Shown: in pieces, positions 16,281-25,390 of the stretch
How the letters are laid out: each line of letters begins with the position of its first letter
Numbering within the stretch: the stretch's first letter is position 1
From: Nitrospirota bacterium
GTDB lineage: Bacteria > Nitrospirota > Thermodesulfovibrionia > UBA6902
NCBI GenBank assembly: GCA_016222905.1
Contig: JACRPZ010000069.1
Span: 1-42,004 of the forward strand
DNA: 42,004 nt
Reading direction: 5' to 3'
The notes under the pieces: generated by a model
What the model was told of the DNA's origin: nothing
The model's input: only the letters and a program-made list of their open reading frames with translations
The model's database searches: none
Program-made: the position numbers and the translations under genes

Positions 16281-17099
16281 TCAGCTGAAGGCTACATCAA
16301 GCACCATCATTACTGCAAAACCGGCCATTGATGTCATTGTCGCAAGGTCTGTGTTGCCCCCGCGCTGGGACTCCGGAATCAATTCCTCCACCACTACAAA
16401 GATCATTGCGCCTGCCGCAAAACTGAGAGCATATGGCAGAAGAGGCTGAATAAGTATGACAGCTCCTGCGCCGATAACAGCGGCAACCGGCTCTACAAGA
16501 GCGGATAATTGCCCGTACCAGAAGCTTTTAAGTCTGGATAAACCTGCCCGTCTTAAAGGCATTGACACAGCCAGTCCTTCCGGAAAATTTTGAATGCCTA
16601 TGCCTATTGCTAATGCAACTGCAGCAGGCAAAGTTGCAGAAGAGAGCCCTGCTGCTACAGCTCCGAAAGCAACGCCGATTGCAAGTCCCTCCGGTATGTT
16701 ATGAAGCGTTATAGCAAGGACGAGAAGAGTGCTGCGTTTCCACTCAGTCTTGATTCCCTCAGCTTCTTCAACAGGCGCGCCGATATGAAGATGAGGCAAT
16801 ATTTTATCAATGCCCCATAAGAATATGCCTCCTGCCATAAAACCTGTTACTGCCGGAAACCATGAAGGCAGATTCTTCCCCTCCGACATTTTAATGGCCG
16901 GAGCAAGTAATGACCAGAAGCTTGCGGCAATCATAACACCGCCTGCAAAACCGAGCATCCCGTCGAGTACTCTAGTGCTTACTTCTTTGGCTCCAAACAC
17001 AACAGCGGCTCCAAGAGCGGTCACCGCCCATGTGAAACTCGCAGCCACGAGGGCCTGTAGAACAGGATGAAGGTTTTTAAAAGATTCAATCAGTTCCAT
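16281..17099 (-). CDS. ZIP family divalent metal transporter
   Basis: The 272-residue inner-membrane protein has about eight hydrophobic helices. Helix IV holds the metal-site motif HNIPEG and helix V QNFPEG, with His replaced by Gln in the second, plus a histidine-containing loop (LPHLHIG) between helices III and IV as in ZupT/GufA-type proteins. These import or exchange Zn, Fe or Mn; the actual metal cannot be assigned. Its 3' end lies only 5 nt from the end of pcm on the other strand, so the two genes converge with no visible terminator between them. Confidence 0.9.
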   Translation of the reverse strand: MELIESFKNLHPVLQALVAASFTWAVTALGAAVVFGAKEVSTRVLDGMLGFAGGVMIAASFWSLLAPAIKMSEGKNLPSWFPAVTGFMAGGIFLWGIDKILPHLHIGAPVEEAEGIKTEWKRSTLLVLAITLHNIPEGLAIGVAFGAVAAGLSSATLPAAVALAIGIGIQNFPEGLAVSMPLRRAGLSRLKSFWYGQLSALVEPVAAVIGAGAVILIQPLLPYALSFAAGAMIFVVVEELIPESQRGGNTDLATMTSMAGFAVMMVLDVAFS

Positions 17100-17116
17100 A
17101 ACTCTGCAAACCTCGT

Positions 17117-19255
17117 TTATTTAGTGTCAATTTCTGCTTTATACGATTTTGTTGCACTCAACAATAGGAGCGTTGATAGATGCAGGAAATAGATGTCAGA
17201 TACGATATTATTTATTCGAGCAGATGTCCCCACTAGGAAGGAGGAATCAAAGGCTCCTCCAAGCATAGTTCGAAGCAATGTTGCCGTTATATAAATTTTC
17301 ACTGCGTTAGCTAATCCGGCTCCTGCAATTGATGAGATCATTACTAATGGAGAAAGGCTTCTTTTGAAGACAACAAACAAAGAGATGCCTATGAGTGTTC
17401 CCTTAACTAACGGAGAATAAAATAGGCTTCCACCTGCATAAGTTGTCGAAATAATAGTCAATAGAATAGCGGATAACATACCAATTAGTAAGCCGAAGAA
17501 TCCTTTGGTTATTAAATCGATACCTCTTGCGCCTGTTTCCCATCCTATACAAACAAACATTGTGCATATCGATAGACTCCAAGCGATTATTGAGCTGGCT
17601 GGCAAAATTACTGAAAAAGTCATAAATCCTTCATCGGCTATTTTCAGATAAAGAATTATCTCTTTCAATATATCCTGTAAGGATAATGAAAGAGTTGGAT
17701 CTCTTATGCTGTTTATCTCCCAAAGAATTTGAGCAATAGCCCCGACCATGACTGGAATTAATGGGATTAATATTCTTGCAAGAATACCTTTTAAGTGGAA
17801 TTCCCACGGTTTTAGACCACCCTCATTAAGGGATAACGCCGCATCTCTTGCCGCTGCTGCCCAGATCAGGATAAGGAAGGTTGCGGTATATATAACATAG
17901 TAAATAAAGTAAAAGTGTTTTACCGAGGCATATATAAAAGAAAACAAGAAAAATAGTAATACTGCACAAGGCAAAGCAAATAAAAAAGCCCTGAGTTTTT
18001 TACCCGCCGCAAGTTGACCAAGTCCGGGCACCGCAATAATTAGTGTCTTCCGGCGCAGATGCCCTTCCTGACCAAGGATGCGGCTTGCAGAAATTGGTAT
18101 TGAAAGTAAATTTTTTTCAGGTGTAGGTGCTTTCTTTGTTACTCTGTAGACTAAGACAAGCACAATCAAAGCAAAAAATGCCCCTCCTATTGATCCGAAT
18201 CTCAGAATCTTGAAAATAGTATAGGGACGCTCTATCTCTCTAAATGCATTTTGTACAGAGGCATCGCCGAAAAGTCCGATATATTTACCGTCATGACTCA
18301 GTCTTTGGACGCTTACCGCGCTTTGGTCAATCAGAAGAATGTCACTCTCTCTTGCGACTATATCGGGGTAATGAAGATGCCCCTTAAAATAAAGCCTTCC
18401 AGAATCTTCTATAGTGATATCAGCTATATGAATTCTTTCGTCTCTATTTATATCAACGGCGGTTATAGCACCACGGTCATGATTATCGTCATACGTTACT
18501 ATATAAAGCATGTCACCGTCACGAGCAAGGCGAACCGTATAAATATATTGTGAAATTTCTCTTTCAGGAGAGGCGATAATCTTGTCAAGGGTGCCATCGG
18601 TATTAAGTATCACTATTCTGTTCCGGTAATCCGCAATATAAAGGCGGTTGTCATGATAAGCAATATCGGCAGGGTCAAAATAGTCATTATGATCTTGAGG
18701 AATATCAGCTGTCATTTCGTCCTCATAACCATCATCGTCTACAGCAGGCTTAGGGATGTCAGGATTGACAAAATCAGAAATAGATGAAACTTTTTGCCAT
18801 GAGGAATCAAATACGTGGATTTGTCCTCTTTGACGGTTGCTCAATGCTATGTAAAATAAGTCGTTTGACGTATTTGAGGTAATTGAAAAATCATAATCTG
18901 AAAGTTCAACGTTATAACTGTCTATGACGCTTCCATCTGGTGAATATGCCTTGATCTGATGGGAATTCCCCAGTCCTATCAGAAATCGTCCGTCATTTAA
19001 AACGCAGATGTCTGTTATTCGTTCATCAATTCCGAGATTATCTTTCATATGCATCCTGCTTAGTAACTTTCCTTCAGGAGATACCTTTAATAGATAATCT
19101 TCGATAGTTAAATATATCGTGCCCTGAGGGCTTGAGGCCATATGAGTAAGCCCTTTTTTATTCCTCAATTCTCCATTTGCCCAGAGCGAAGCAAAAACAA
19201 AAGAAAATATTACAATAAGGATAGTGATAACCAGCGTTGTTTTTTTATCCATCAT
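17117..19255 (-). CDS. Unrecognised protein: periplasmic beta-propeller-like domain plus multi-pass membrane domain
   Basis: I do not recognise this 712-residue protein as a named family. Residues 7-26 form an N-terminal signal/anchor. Residues about 35-330 are beta-rich with repeated segments of the form (I/L)[34 protein letters not shown] and [18 protein letters not shown], resembling NHL or six-bladed propellers. A membrane helix at about 350-370 leads to a cytoplasmic stretch and a large hydrophobic half (about 415-705) with eight or nine helices, somewhat like Yip1/rhomboid-sized membrane domains. GPGLGQ-like [16 protein letters not shown] is notable at about 408-423. An SD (GGAG) precedes ATGATG at 19255. 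Coupling of a ligand-binding or surface-sensing propeller to a membrane module is only inferred. Confidence 0.6.
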   Translation of the reverse strand: MMDKKTTLVITILIVIFSFVFASLWANGELRNKKGLTHMASSPQGTIYLTIEDYLLKVSPEGKLLSRMHMKDNLGIDERITDICVLNDGRFLIGLGNSHQIKAYSPDGSVIDSYNVELSDYDFSITSNTSNDLFYIALSNRQRGQIHVFDSSWQKVSSISDFVNPDIPKPAVDDDGYEDEMTADIPQDHNDYFDPADIAYHDNRLYIADYRNRIVILNTDGTLDKIIASPEREISQYIYTVRLARDGDMLYIVTYDDNHDRGAITAVDINRDERIHIADITIEDSGRLYFKGHLHYPDIVARESDILLIDQSAVSVQRLSHDGKYIGLFGDASVQNAFREIERPYTIFKILRFGSIGGAFFALIVLVLVYRVTKKAPTPEKNLLSIPISASRILGQEGHLRRKTLIIAVPGLGQLAAGKKLRAFLFALPCAVLLFFLFSFIYASVKHFYFIYYVIYTATFLILIWAAAARDAALSLNEGGLKPWEFHLKGILARILIPLIPVMVGAIAQILWEINSIRDPTLSLSLQDILKEIILYLKIADEGFMTFSVILPASSIIAWSLSICTMFVCIGWETGARGIDLITKGFFGLLIGMLSAILLTIISTTYAGGSLFYSPLVKGTLIGISLFVVFKRSLSPLVMISSIAGAGLANAVKIYITATLLRTMLGGAFDSSFLVGTSARINNIVSDIYFLHLSTLLLLSATKSYKAEIDTK

Positions 19256-19407
19256 TTACTCCAATTTGTAAGGCTTGCAAACTTTTCCGACCTCTCAATA
19301 ATAATTCATCATAATAAAAAACTAAAGTTTTATCAAAAGACTTTCTCGAAGCTTTGCTTTAAGGTTAAGTTTAGTATTTTGTTTGTCATTGAACCGAAAA
19401 TATAGAT

Positions 19408-19503
19408 ACTGTCGTCTTTCCCGAGGTTGTAATCGGGAATCCATTCTCTTTAAAAACATGGATACCCGCCTGCGCCAACAGTAGGTGCCTTAAGCGCGGG
19501 TAT
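19408..19503. repeat. Composite palindromic repeats in a 265-bp intergenic gap
   Basis: The gap 19256-19520 holds no credible gene. It contains TTTCCCGA/TCGGGAA arms at about 19418-19438 and a second element, ATACCCGC (19462-19469) with GCGGGTAT (19496-19503), whose interior can form a further small hairpin (GCGCC/GGTGC). The second shares arms and flanks (TGG.., GACGG) with 3250-3269. Confidence 0.6.
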
Positions 19504-19520
19504 GACGGACTGAGAGTAGC

Positions 19521-21914
19521 TCATTCTTTTGAAAGCCCTTTGAAAGAGATAAATGCCAGCAGGTATGCCAGAGACGCTCCCCATAACACTATTTTAAATC
19601 CAGCGGTTATAGCGAGCATGATCGTCAAGACAGGCGCAAGCACCGAGAGGCATGCGTTTATCGCCCATGCCCAAGGGATAAGCTCCTTTTGCTTTTGGCC
19701 GAGAAGTTTTATACCCATAGGGAAGGGGATTCCCATAAAAAATCCGGGGATTAACAATGATATTGAGATTATCATGCTCTTTATCGCAAGTGAATAGGGC
19801 AGCATGAACTTTAATAGCAGAGGCTGTGTCAGGCTGTACAGGAAAATAAGGCAGCATATTATGAGCTGTATATATGAGGAACTTAACTTATTGAGTTTTG
19901 AACTGAAGACGCTGCCTGCTCCGGAGCTTACAAGTATTGTTGTGAGCACAACAGCAACCGAGTAAACAGGGTTTTCAAGAGGCAGGATATTCTTCTGGAT
20001 AAGCGTTACCTCAAAAAACATAAATCCGAGCCCTATCATGGCGAAATATAATAACGTGAAAAGTTCAAGCCGTTTAAACTTCTTAAATTGTTTCATAAAG
20101 AATGCGGGGACCAATATCATTAAGAGACTTAATATTAAGACTATGGCAAGAACAACGGGCAATAAGTAGCCATTATCTAAGAAATACAATATGTTACGAC
20201 CCATAACATTATAGATTGCTTTAGTATTGTTTAGCTTCAGATAATAGTGAAAGAACGGGTTTTCATCATAAACAGGGGCAATGTCAAAGAGGTAACTCTT
20301 AATGAAAGAGTCCCTTGTTTCAGGCTGGATGATACTTTGAAAATTATTAAAGTATTCGTCAGAAGGTAGCCTGATATAGATGTTTGTCTCCTCCTTTTTT
20401 ATTCCAGGATAATGGAGCAAGTCAAAACGTCTGCTCTCTGAAAACAGCTTAAGTTTATCAATCTCATGCTCTGTGAAGAAAGATCTCTTTATAAGAATTG
20501 TGATGCTGTCCCAACTTCTTATAGCGATCAGGTTTTTGGAAATATCTCTCTGCTCCACTTCTTCAAGAGCTGTTATGACGGTTGTGAGAAGCCTGAACTC
20601 ATTCCTCGGAGGCGGCAAGAGATACATGCTTACACTAAGAATGCCGTCTGTATCAAGGGCATCTAAATATTCCTTGAAAGCCTCCACAGTGAGTCTGTAA
20701 TCTTCGCTGAACCCGAAGGTACCTGTTACTGAAGTATCCGGCAGTGAGAGATCAATAATATCGTAATGCTGCGAGGCATGAGCTTTAAAATCGGAACTGC
20801 GCAGTTTGCTGCGTCCGTAGCCCGACCACGTATTTCGATTGAAGATGCCTCCTGAAAATTCTCTTAAGTCATCCCGTATTACTTTTACGAGCATCGGGTT
20901 GCTTTCTATTTTGAAGACATTGCCGGCTCTATAATGCTCTGCCATAAGCGCCTGCATTCCGCCTTTCGGCTCAAGAATGAGCACATAATCTTTCTTTCCT
21001 ATTTCATACGCAAGCGCTGACGGCAGGTATTCGAGAAATGTTAATTTTTCTATATTGCCGGATTCTGTAACAGCGGTTATCTCGCCTCCATCAATTGCAA
21101 TCCCTATTTGTTCGGGAAGGGGTTCAAGATACTTAAAGCTTAATCCGGGCGCAAACCTCACGGCAGGGCTCTTAAGGGTATCTATCCGTGAATGAGAACT
21201 GTAATAGGTCTTCAGGTGTTCCGCTTGGGGGTGCTTCATCGCCTGAGGCAGCGCTTTGTACTCTGATATTCTGACGTCTATAAATTCAGGGTGAAGAGTA
21301 ATTAGGAGAATATTCAGGAACATAAAAGAAAGAGAAGCGATTTTTATTCTTCCTCTGCCCGCGATCAAAGCCCCGGTGAAACAGATCGTTGATGCTGAGA
21401 ATATTGCGTATTCAGGCGCCGCGGTATTTAACAAAAGAATGACAGCCAGAGAACCTGTCCCTGCGCCGAGTAGGTCTGAGCAGTATATGCGTTCAGGCAT
21501 TTTACTGAAGAAGGAAAAGGCGGTAACTATCAGCGCGCCTGAAAAGAGAAAGGGGATGCTCAGAGCAATGCAGTATAAAGCCACGTAAAGGATCTGGCTT
21601 CTTTCCCATGAAAGCTTCACAGGATCGAAGGGTATGTGGTTTGAGACTATATAACTGAGGACCATTGAGATACCGGCAAGCAGGGCATAAAGAGCAAGCC
21701 TGTTTTCGCTTCGGGTTATGCTGCTTTCCGATAATTTCTCCGGAGGGAAGAACGTAAGTATAGTTCCCGCCGAACCGATGCCAAGCATAGCGATACTTAT
21801 GACCATAAAGGCAAAGTGATAGGAGAGATATATTGAAAAAAGTCTCGTGAGAGAGACCTCAAAGATTAGAGCGGAAGATGAGACAAGAAAGATAACTGAA
21901 TAAACACGTCTCAT
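19521..21914 (-). CDS. Membrane-embedded spermidine-synthase-like protein
   Basis: The 797-residue protein has about six N-terminal membrane helices (5-220), a soluble Rossmann-like middle (about 280-500) and six or seven C-terminal helices (about 570-790). The middle shows VLILEPKGGMQALMA, the place of the methyltransferase/aminopropyltransferase motif I, then VFKIESNPMLVKVIRDD and HYDIIDLSLPD, as in spermidine-synthase-fold proteins. Polyamine synthesis is doubtful because the classical GGGDG motif is altered to EPKGG. Such membrane fusions are common in anaerobic environmental genomes without known substrate. The start has no ribosome site; see the promoter 7 nt upstream. Confidence 0.7.
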   Translation of the reverse strand: MRRVYSVIFLVSSSALIFEVSLTRLFSIYLSYHFAFMVISIAMLGIGSAGTILTFFPPEKLSESSITRSENRLALYALLAGISMVLSYIVSNHIPFDPVKLSWERSQILYVALYCIALSIPFLFSGALIVTAFSFFSKMPERIYCSDLLGAGTGSLAVILLLNTAAPEYAIFSASTICFTGALIAGRGRIKIASLSFMFLNILLITLHPEFIDVRISEYKALPQAMKHPQAEHLKTYYSSHSRIDTLKSPAVRFAPGLSFKYLEPLPEQIGIAIDGGEITAVTESGNIEKLTFLEYLPSALAYEIGKKDYVLILEPKGGMQALMAEHYRAGNVFKIESNPMLVKVIRDDLREFSGGIFNRNTWSGYGRSKLRSSDFKAHASQHYDIIDLSLPDTSVTGTFGFSEDYRLTVEAFKEYLDALDTDGILSVSMYLLPPPRNEFRLLTTVITALEEVEQRDISKNLIAIRSWDSITILIKRSFFTEHEIDKLKLFSESRRFDLLHYPGIKKEETNIYIRLPSDEYFNNFQSIIQPETRDSFIKSYLFDIAPVYDENPFFHYYLKLNNTKAIYNVMGRNILYFLDNGYLLPVVLAIVLILSLLMILVPAFFMKQFKKFKRLELFTLLYFAMIGLGFMFFEVTLIQKNILPLENPVYSVAVVLTTILVSSGAGSVFSSKLNKLSSSYIQLIICCLIFLYSLTQPLLLKFMLPYSLAIKSMIISISLLIPGFFMGIPFPMGIKLLGQKQKELIPWAWAINACLSVLAPVLTIMLAITAGFKIVLWGASLAYLLAFISFKGLSKE

Positions 21915-21921
21915 GCTTCTG

Positions 21922-21946
21922 ATTATATCACTGATTTAAGTCAGTG
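21922..21946 (-). promoter_or_regulatory. Extended -10 promoter with overlapping 18-bp palindrome
   Basis: On the minus strand TGATATAAT (21930-21922) is a consensus extended -10 box, 7 nt before the ATG at 21914, predicting a leaderless transcript for the spermidine-synthase-like gene. Abutting it is the palindrome CACTGA-N6-TCAGTG (21929-21946), overlapping the extended -10, a good position for a repressor operator. No consensus -35 is seen. Confidence 0.5.
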
Positions 21947-21987
21947 CGGAGATATTGGCTAAATTTGTAAGATTAGACAATCCATAG

Positions 21988-22245
21988 TTAATCTTTGTTA
22001 CGTCTTCTGCGGGCTTCAATTATTACTACAGCGATTCCACCGGATAAAACTGACCAAAAAGCAATTGGAATCCATTCTCTATAATGAGGATATGCGACTA
22101 TCGCGCCCAGAAAGAACGCACATAATTCAAATATATATTCAGAAACATTTTTATTCTTATAGGCATCTTTTTTAAAAGCCTTGATGCCAGTAGAAACGAT
22201 GAAAACGAACCAGACTATTAGAGCAACTAATATGGGGATGTCCAT
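21988..22245 (-). CDS. Small two-helix membrane protein, unknown
   Basis: The 85-residue protein has two or three hydrophobic segments (about 4-20, 42-55 and 60-75), a Lys-rich loop (KAFKKDAYKNKN) between the first two, and an Arg-rich cytoplasmic tail (EARRRRNKD). I do not recognise a family. Ribosome-site support is weak (GGTAAG, 3 nt before the ATG). It lies between panB and the spermidine-synthase-like gene on the same strand, with 61 nt to panB, and could be a stand-alone gene. Confidence 0.5.
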   Translation of the reverse strand: MDIPILVALIVWFVFIVSTGIKAFKKDAYKNKNVSEYIFELCAFFLGAIVAYPHYREWIPIAFWSVLSGGIAVVIIEARRRRNKD

Positions 22246-22306
22246 ACTTACCGTTACTAATCTACCTTATGGTGAATTTCTTTCCGGATGAAAGAAGCAG
22301 TATTCT

Positions 22307-23107
22307 CTATTTAAAGCTCTCTGAATCTGAAGGGAATATACCCTTTTCAACATCATCTTTATAATTCTTAACGGCGATTGCGATATCCTTCTTTAAGTTT
22401 GCATACTGCTTTACAAACTTTGGGACAAACCTCTCAAAAAGTCCTATCACATCATGCAGCACCAGCACCTGTCCGTCACAATGAGGGCCTGCACCGATGC
22501 CTATTGTAGGGATTGAAAGCTCCTCTGTGATCTGCTTCGCGAGATTCATCGGCACAGCCTCAAGCAGAAGCGAGAAAGCTCCGGCATCCTCAACAGCATG
22601 CGCCTCCTCCAGCAATTTCTTTGCCGCCTCTGCTGTCTTCCCTTGGACCTTGTAGCCGCCCATCCTGTGGATTGACTGAGGCGTTAGGCCGATATGAGCC
22701 ATTACAGGGATATCCGATCTTGTCATCGCCTTAATATGCTCTAAGACCTCTCTGCCGCCCTCTAACTTTACAGCAGCAGCCCCGCCTTCTTTCAGGAACC
22801 TTCCAGCGTTTCTCTTGGCATCTTCAATGCTTGTCTGATATGACATGAAAGGCATGTCTCCTATTATCATTGAATTCTTTGCAGCCCTTGCAACCATCTT
22901 TGTATGGTAGATCATTTCATCCATTGTAACAGGCAGGGTATTTTCAAGACCCTGTACAACCATGCCGAGCGAATCGCCGACAAGAATTGCATCTATGCCT
23001 GACTCATCCAGTATTCTTGCAAAAGGGTAGTCGTATGCCGTAAGCATTGTGATCTTCTTCCCGTCCTTCTTCTTCTTCAGGAAATCATGGATCGTAAATT
23101 GCGGCAT
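22307..23107 (-). CDS. panB: 3-methyl-2-oxobutanoate hydroxymethyltransferase
   Basis: PanB transfers a hydroxymethyl group from 5,10-methylene-tetrahydrofolate to ketoisovalerate, the first committed step of pantothenate synthesis. The 266-residue TIM-barrel protein shows [27 protein letters not shown] with the Mg-binding Asp, [24 protein letters not shown] and the C-terminal [18 protein letters not shown]. It starts 2 nt after the FKBP stop, so the two are co-transcribed. It uses the same folate C1 pool as the folD-metF cluster encoded 2 kb away. Confidence 0.97.
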   Translation of the reverse strand: MPQFTIHDFLKKKKDGKKITMLTAYDYPFARILDESGIDAILVGDSLGMVVQGLENTLPVTMDEMIYHTKMVARAAKNSMIIGDMPFMSYQTSIEDAKRNAGRFLKEGGAAAVKLEGGREVLEHIKAMTRSDIPVMAHIGLTPQSIHRMGGYKVQGKTAEAAKKLLEEAHAVEDAGAFSLLLEAVPMNLAKQITEELSIPTIGIGAGPHCDGQVLVLHDVIGLFERFVPKFVKQYANLKKDIAIAVKNYKDDVEKGIFPSDSESFK

Positions 23108-23109
23108 AT

Positions 23110-23538
23110 CTAACTCTCTATCTCAATCAGTTCCAGTTCAAAAGTAAGATCTTTCCCGGCCATAGGATGATTCGCGTCCATCAAAAAACCGTTCTCAGTT
23201 CTTTCAAGTACGGTAACGGCAAAGGACTTTCCGTCAGGCCTGTGCATCTTGATAGTCTGGCCGATCTGCGGGTCAAATTCCGCAGGCGCCCTGTTCTTGT
23301 CGAATGTGAAGACAAGCTTTTCATCCCGCTCGCCGTATCCCTCTGCGCAGGGTATATTGATGGTCTTTGTTTCGCCGGGCTCCATGCCTATAACTCCATT
23401 CTCAAATCCCGGTATCATCTGCCCTTCGCCTATGGTAAAAGAGAGAGGCAATGAACCCTTTGATGACTCGACTACCTCATCGCCGTTGAGTTTTAATGTG
23501 TAATGTACTTTAACTTTGTCGCCTTTTTTTGATTGCAT
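23110..23538 (-). CDS. FKBP-type peptidyl-prolyl isomerase, SlyD-like
   Basis: The protein has 142 residues from the ATG at 23538, which has GGAG 6-7 nt upstream; the in-frame TTG at 23550 is less likely. FKBP signatures flank an insert-in-flap region: [17 protein letters not shown], then [20 protein letters not shown], the IF domain (about 70-120) and [18 protein letters not shown] at the end. SlyD-type proteins combine prolyl isomerase and chaperone activity. The histidine-rich metal-binding tail of E. coli SlyD is absent. Cytoplasmic, as no signal peptide is present. Confidence 0.93.
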   Translation of the reverse strand: MQSKKGDKVKVHYTLKLNGDEVVESSKGSLPLSFTIGEGQMIPGFENGVIGMEPGETKTINIPCAEGYGERDEKLVFTFDKNRAPAEFDPQIGQTIKMHRPDGKSFAVTVLERTENGFLMDANHPMAGKDLTFELELIEIES

Positions 23539-23587
23539 GATATTCTCCAATTATTTAGAGTCTGTTTATAAGCTTCAGCAATTTGTC

Positions 23588-23692
23588 ATTGACCAGAAAA
23601 ATACCCCTCTCCCTAACCCTCTCCCCCAAGGGGCGAGGGGATTTTTTAGACTCCACTCCCTTGAGGGGAGGGGACTAAGGGGAGGGTGACTG
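23588..23692. repeat. CCTCTCCC-type dispersed palindromic repeat, copy 1
   Basis: The element runs from CATTGACC through ACCCCTCTCCCTAACCCTC to GGGGAGGGTGACTGG. The left half (CCCCTCTCCC, CTCCCCC) is complementary to the right half (GGGGAGGGG, GGGGAGGGT), and inner arms CCCCCAAGGGG and CCCTTGAGGGG form their own hairpins. A near copy is at 27567-27669. It sits between the FKBP and lgt genes. Confidence 0.75.
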
Positions 23693-23717
23693 GTAAATTT
23701 CATAATTATAACACACG

Positions 23718-24545
23718 CTATTTCTTTCTTATATAAAAGATGGCGATGCCCGCAATTATCATTGTCATACAGAGTATCTGCCCCATAGTCAGAGAACCGG
23801 CAATGAACCCAAGCTGCTCATCAGGCTCACGGGTAAATTCAATGAAGAACCTAACGGACCCGTAACCTATAAGATATGCAGATAGGAAAAAGCCTTTAAA
23901 GGTTTTTTTCTTGCGAATACTCCATAAGATAACAAAGAGCATGATGCCCTCAAAAAATGCTTCATAAAGCTGTGATGGATGCCTAAGCAGATTATCCGGG
24001 TCAAGAGGAAAGTACATCCCCCATGACTTTTCCGTAACGCGCCCGTATAATTCTCCGTTAATAAAATTCCCTATCCTGCCGAAGGTATATCCAAGAGGTA
24101 TTGCCGGGATGAGAAGGTCGGTAAGCCGCCAGAAATCCATCTTTTTCTTTACGCAGAAGAGAGTGGCAGCGATGATAATGCCGATCAGCCCGCCATGATA
24201 AGACATCCCCGCAAGGCCTGTAAAATGAAACCCTCCGCTGAAGCTGAAGGGGAGAAATATCTCCAAAGGGTTTGCAAGATAGTAGCTCGCGTTATAAAAG
24301 ATCACATAGCCTATTCTGGCTCCGATCATCAGCCCCAGTATTATCCAGACAAAACAATCCTGAATAACATCCTTTGAGAAATCGAGACGTTCGCTCTTGA
24401 TTCTGTAGGCAACCAGAAGATATACAATGGTGAAAGCGACGACATACATTAAGCCGTAATAACGGATCTGGAAATTACCGAAGTGGAAAATCTCAGGATT
24501 GATACGCTCAGGTATATGCTGCCAGAAGTTGACGAAGTTGCTCAT
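23718..24545 (-). CDS. lgt: Phosphatidylglycerol-prolipoprotein diacylglyceryl transferase
   Basis: Lgt adds diacylglycerol to the lipobox cysteine of prolipoproteins, the first step of lipoprotein maturation, in the inner membrane. The 275-residue sequence has seven hydrophobic helices, the early RYYGLMYVVAF with the essential His/Tyr region, MSYHGGLIG, and the Lgt signature GRIGNFINGELYGR at about residues 152-165. The C-terminal helix ends in RKK. An AGGGGAA ribosome site precedes the ATG. It is followed on the same strand by FKBP and panB, separated by a 105-bp repeat. Confidence 0.96.
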   Translation of the reverse strand: MSNFVNFWQHIPERINPEIFHFGNFQIRYYGLMYVVAFTIVYLLVAYRIKSERLDFSKDVIQDCFVWIILGLMIGARIGYVIFYNASYYLANPLEIFLPFSFSGGFHFTGLAGMSYHGGLIGIIIAATLFCVKKKMDFWRLTDLLIPAIPLGYTFGRIGNFINGELYGRVTEKSWGMYFPLDPDNLLRHPSQLYEAFFEGIMLFVILWSIRKKKTFKGFFLSAYLIGYGSVRFFIEFTREPDEQLGFIAGSLTMGQILCMTMIIAGIAIFYIRKK

Positions 24546-24673
24546 ATTTCCCCTTAGGTTTTGATATGTCTGTAAAAAGCCACGCAGTTATTTTACGAAA
24601 TAAGAGGCATGGGTTACAAATATAAATAATTAAAATTAGTTTCAGCAGTGAATAATTCTTGTTTTTGAGGGTA

Positions 24674-24706
24674 TTGATTATCTCTCAGTAATTACAATAT
24701 AATTAC
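24674..24706 (+). promoter_or_regulatory. mazEF promoter with operator-like inverted repeat
   Basis: TTGATT (24674-24679) and a consensus TATAAT (24698-24703) are 18 bp apart. GTAATT (24688-24693) and AATTAC (24701-24706) form an inverted repeat over the -10 box, the usual place for antitoxin autorepression. The ATG is at 24730. Confidence 0.6.
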
Positions 24707-24729
24707 ATAAAAGAAATGAGAGGTGTTTT

Positions 24730-24975
24730 ATGAAAGTAGGAATCATATCTGTCGGTAATTCAAAGGGCATCAGAATCCCGAAGGCGATACTGGAGCAGTG
24801 CCGTTTTAACAAGGAGGCAGAGTTGGAGGTTCAGGGCAATGCTTTGCTTATAAAGCCGGTCAGAAAAGTGAGGGAAGGTTGGGATAAAGCATTTCAGCTC
24901 ATGCATGAGATGAAAGAAGACGCCCTTGTCATCAATGACTCCCTTGATGCGGAGATGGAAAGCTGGGAATGGTAA
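24730..24975 (+). CDS. mazE: MazE-type antitoxin (AbrB/SpoVT fold)
   Basis: The 81-residue protein has the swapped-hairpin DNA-binding N-terminus typical of MazE/AbrB (residues 1-45: VGNSKGIRIPKAILEQC, then ELEVQGNALLIKP) and an acidic C-terminal tail (about 55-81) of the kind that wraps the toxin. A good ribosome site (GAGAGGTG) precedes the ATG. The stop overlaps the toxin start by 7 nt, the normal arrangement for antitoxin excess by coupled translation. Confidence 0.92.
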   Translation: MKVGIISVGNSKGIRIPKAILEQCRFNKEAELEVQGNALLIKPVRKVREGWDKAFQLMHEMKEDALVINDSLDAEMESWEW

Positions 24976-25289
24976 CGCAATACGATGTTTATCTCATAAA
25001 TCTTGATCCAACAATTGGGAGCGAGATAAAGAAAACCAGACCTTGCGTTGTCATATCCCCGGACGAGATGAACAGGCATCTATCAACAGTTATAATCGCT
25101 CCGTTAACAACGAAGTCTCATGACTATCCATCCCGGATCGCAATCCGTTTCAAACATAAGACTGGATGGATTATTTTTGATCAGATAAGAACGGTTGATA
25201 AAAGAAGACTCGTTAAAAGATTGGGCGCAATAGATGAGACAGCAATACAAGAAACCAAGTCAGTTATCAGAGAAATGCTGGTGGATTGA
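24969..25289 (+). CDS. mazF: MazF/PemK-type toxin endoribonuclease
   Basis: MazF toxins cleave mRNA at short motifs and arrest growth unless bound by MazE. The 106-residue sequence follows the family: YDVYLINLDPTIGSEIKKTRPCVVIS (residues 5-30) with the catalytic Arg/Thr region, STVIIAPLTTK, then GWIIFDQIRTVDKRRL and the final helix IQETKSVIREML. All parts are intact, so the toxin is probably functional. It is flanked by genes on the opposite strand and ends before a terminator, so the pair is a self-contained inserted module. Confidence 0.95.
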   Translation: MVTQYDVYLINLDPTIGSEIKKTRPCVVISPDEMNRHLSTVIIAPLTTKSHDYPSRIAIRFKHKTGWIIFDQIRTVDKRRLVKRLGAIDETAIQETKSVIREMLVD

Positions 25290-25340
25290 AGGTCGTATAG
25301 GGGATAGCGCAACATAACTACAACTTGAAAAGCAAAACAA

Positions 25341-25375
25341 AAAGGGCCGGGGATTTCCCGACCCTTTGATTTTTT
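25341..25375. terminator. Bidirectional terminator between mazF and metF
   Basis: AAAGGGCCGGG (25341-25351) pairs with CCCGACCCTTT (25357-25367) with one mismatch around GATTT, followed by T6 on the plus strand. On the minus strand the hairpin is followed by CCCTTTTTGTTTTG, so it can serve both the converging mazEF and metF transcripts. Confidence 0.75.
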
Positions 25376-25390
25376 AAACCTGTTAAAATC

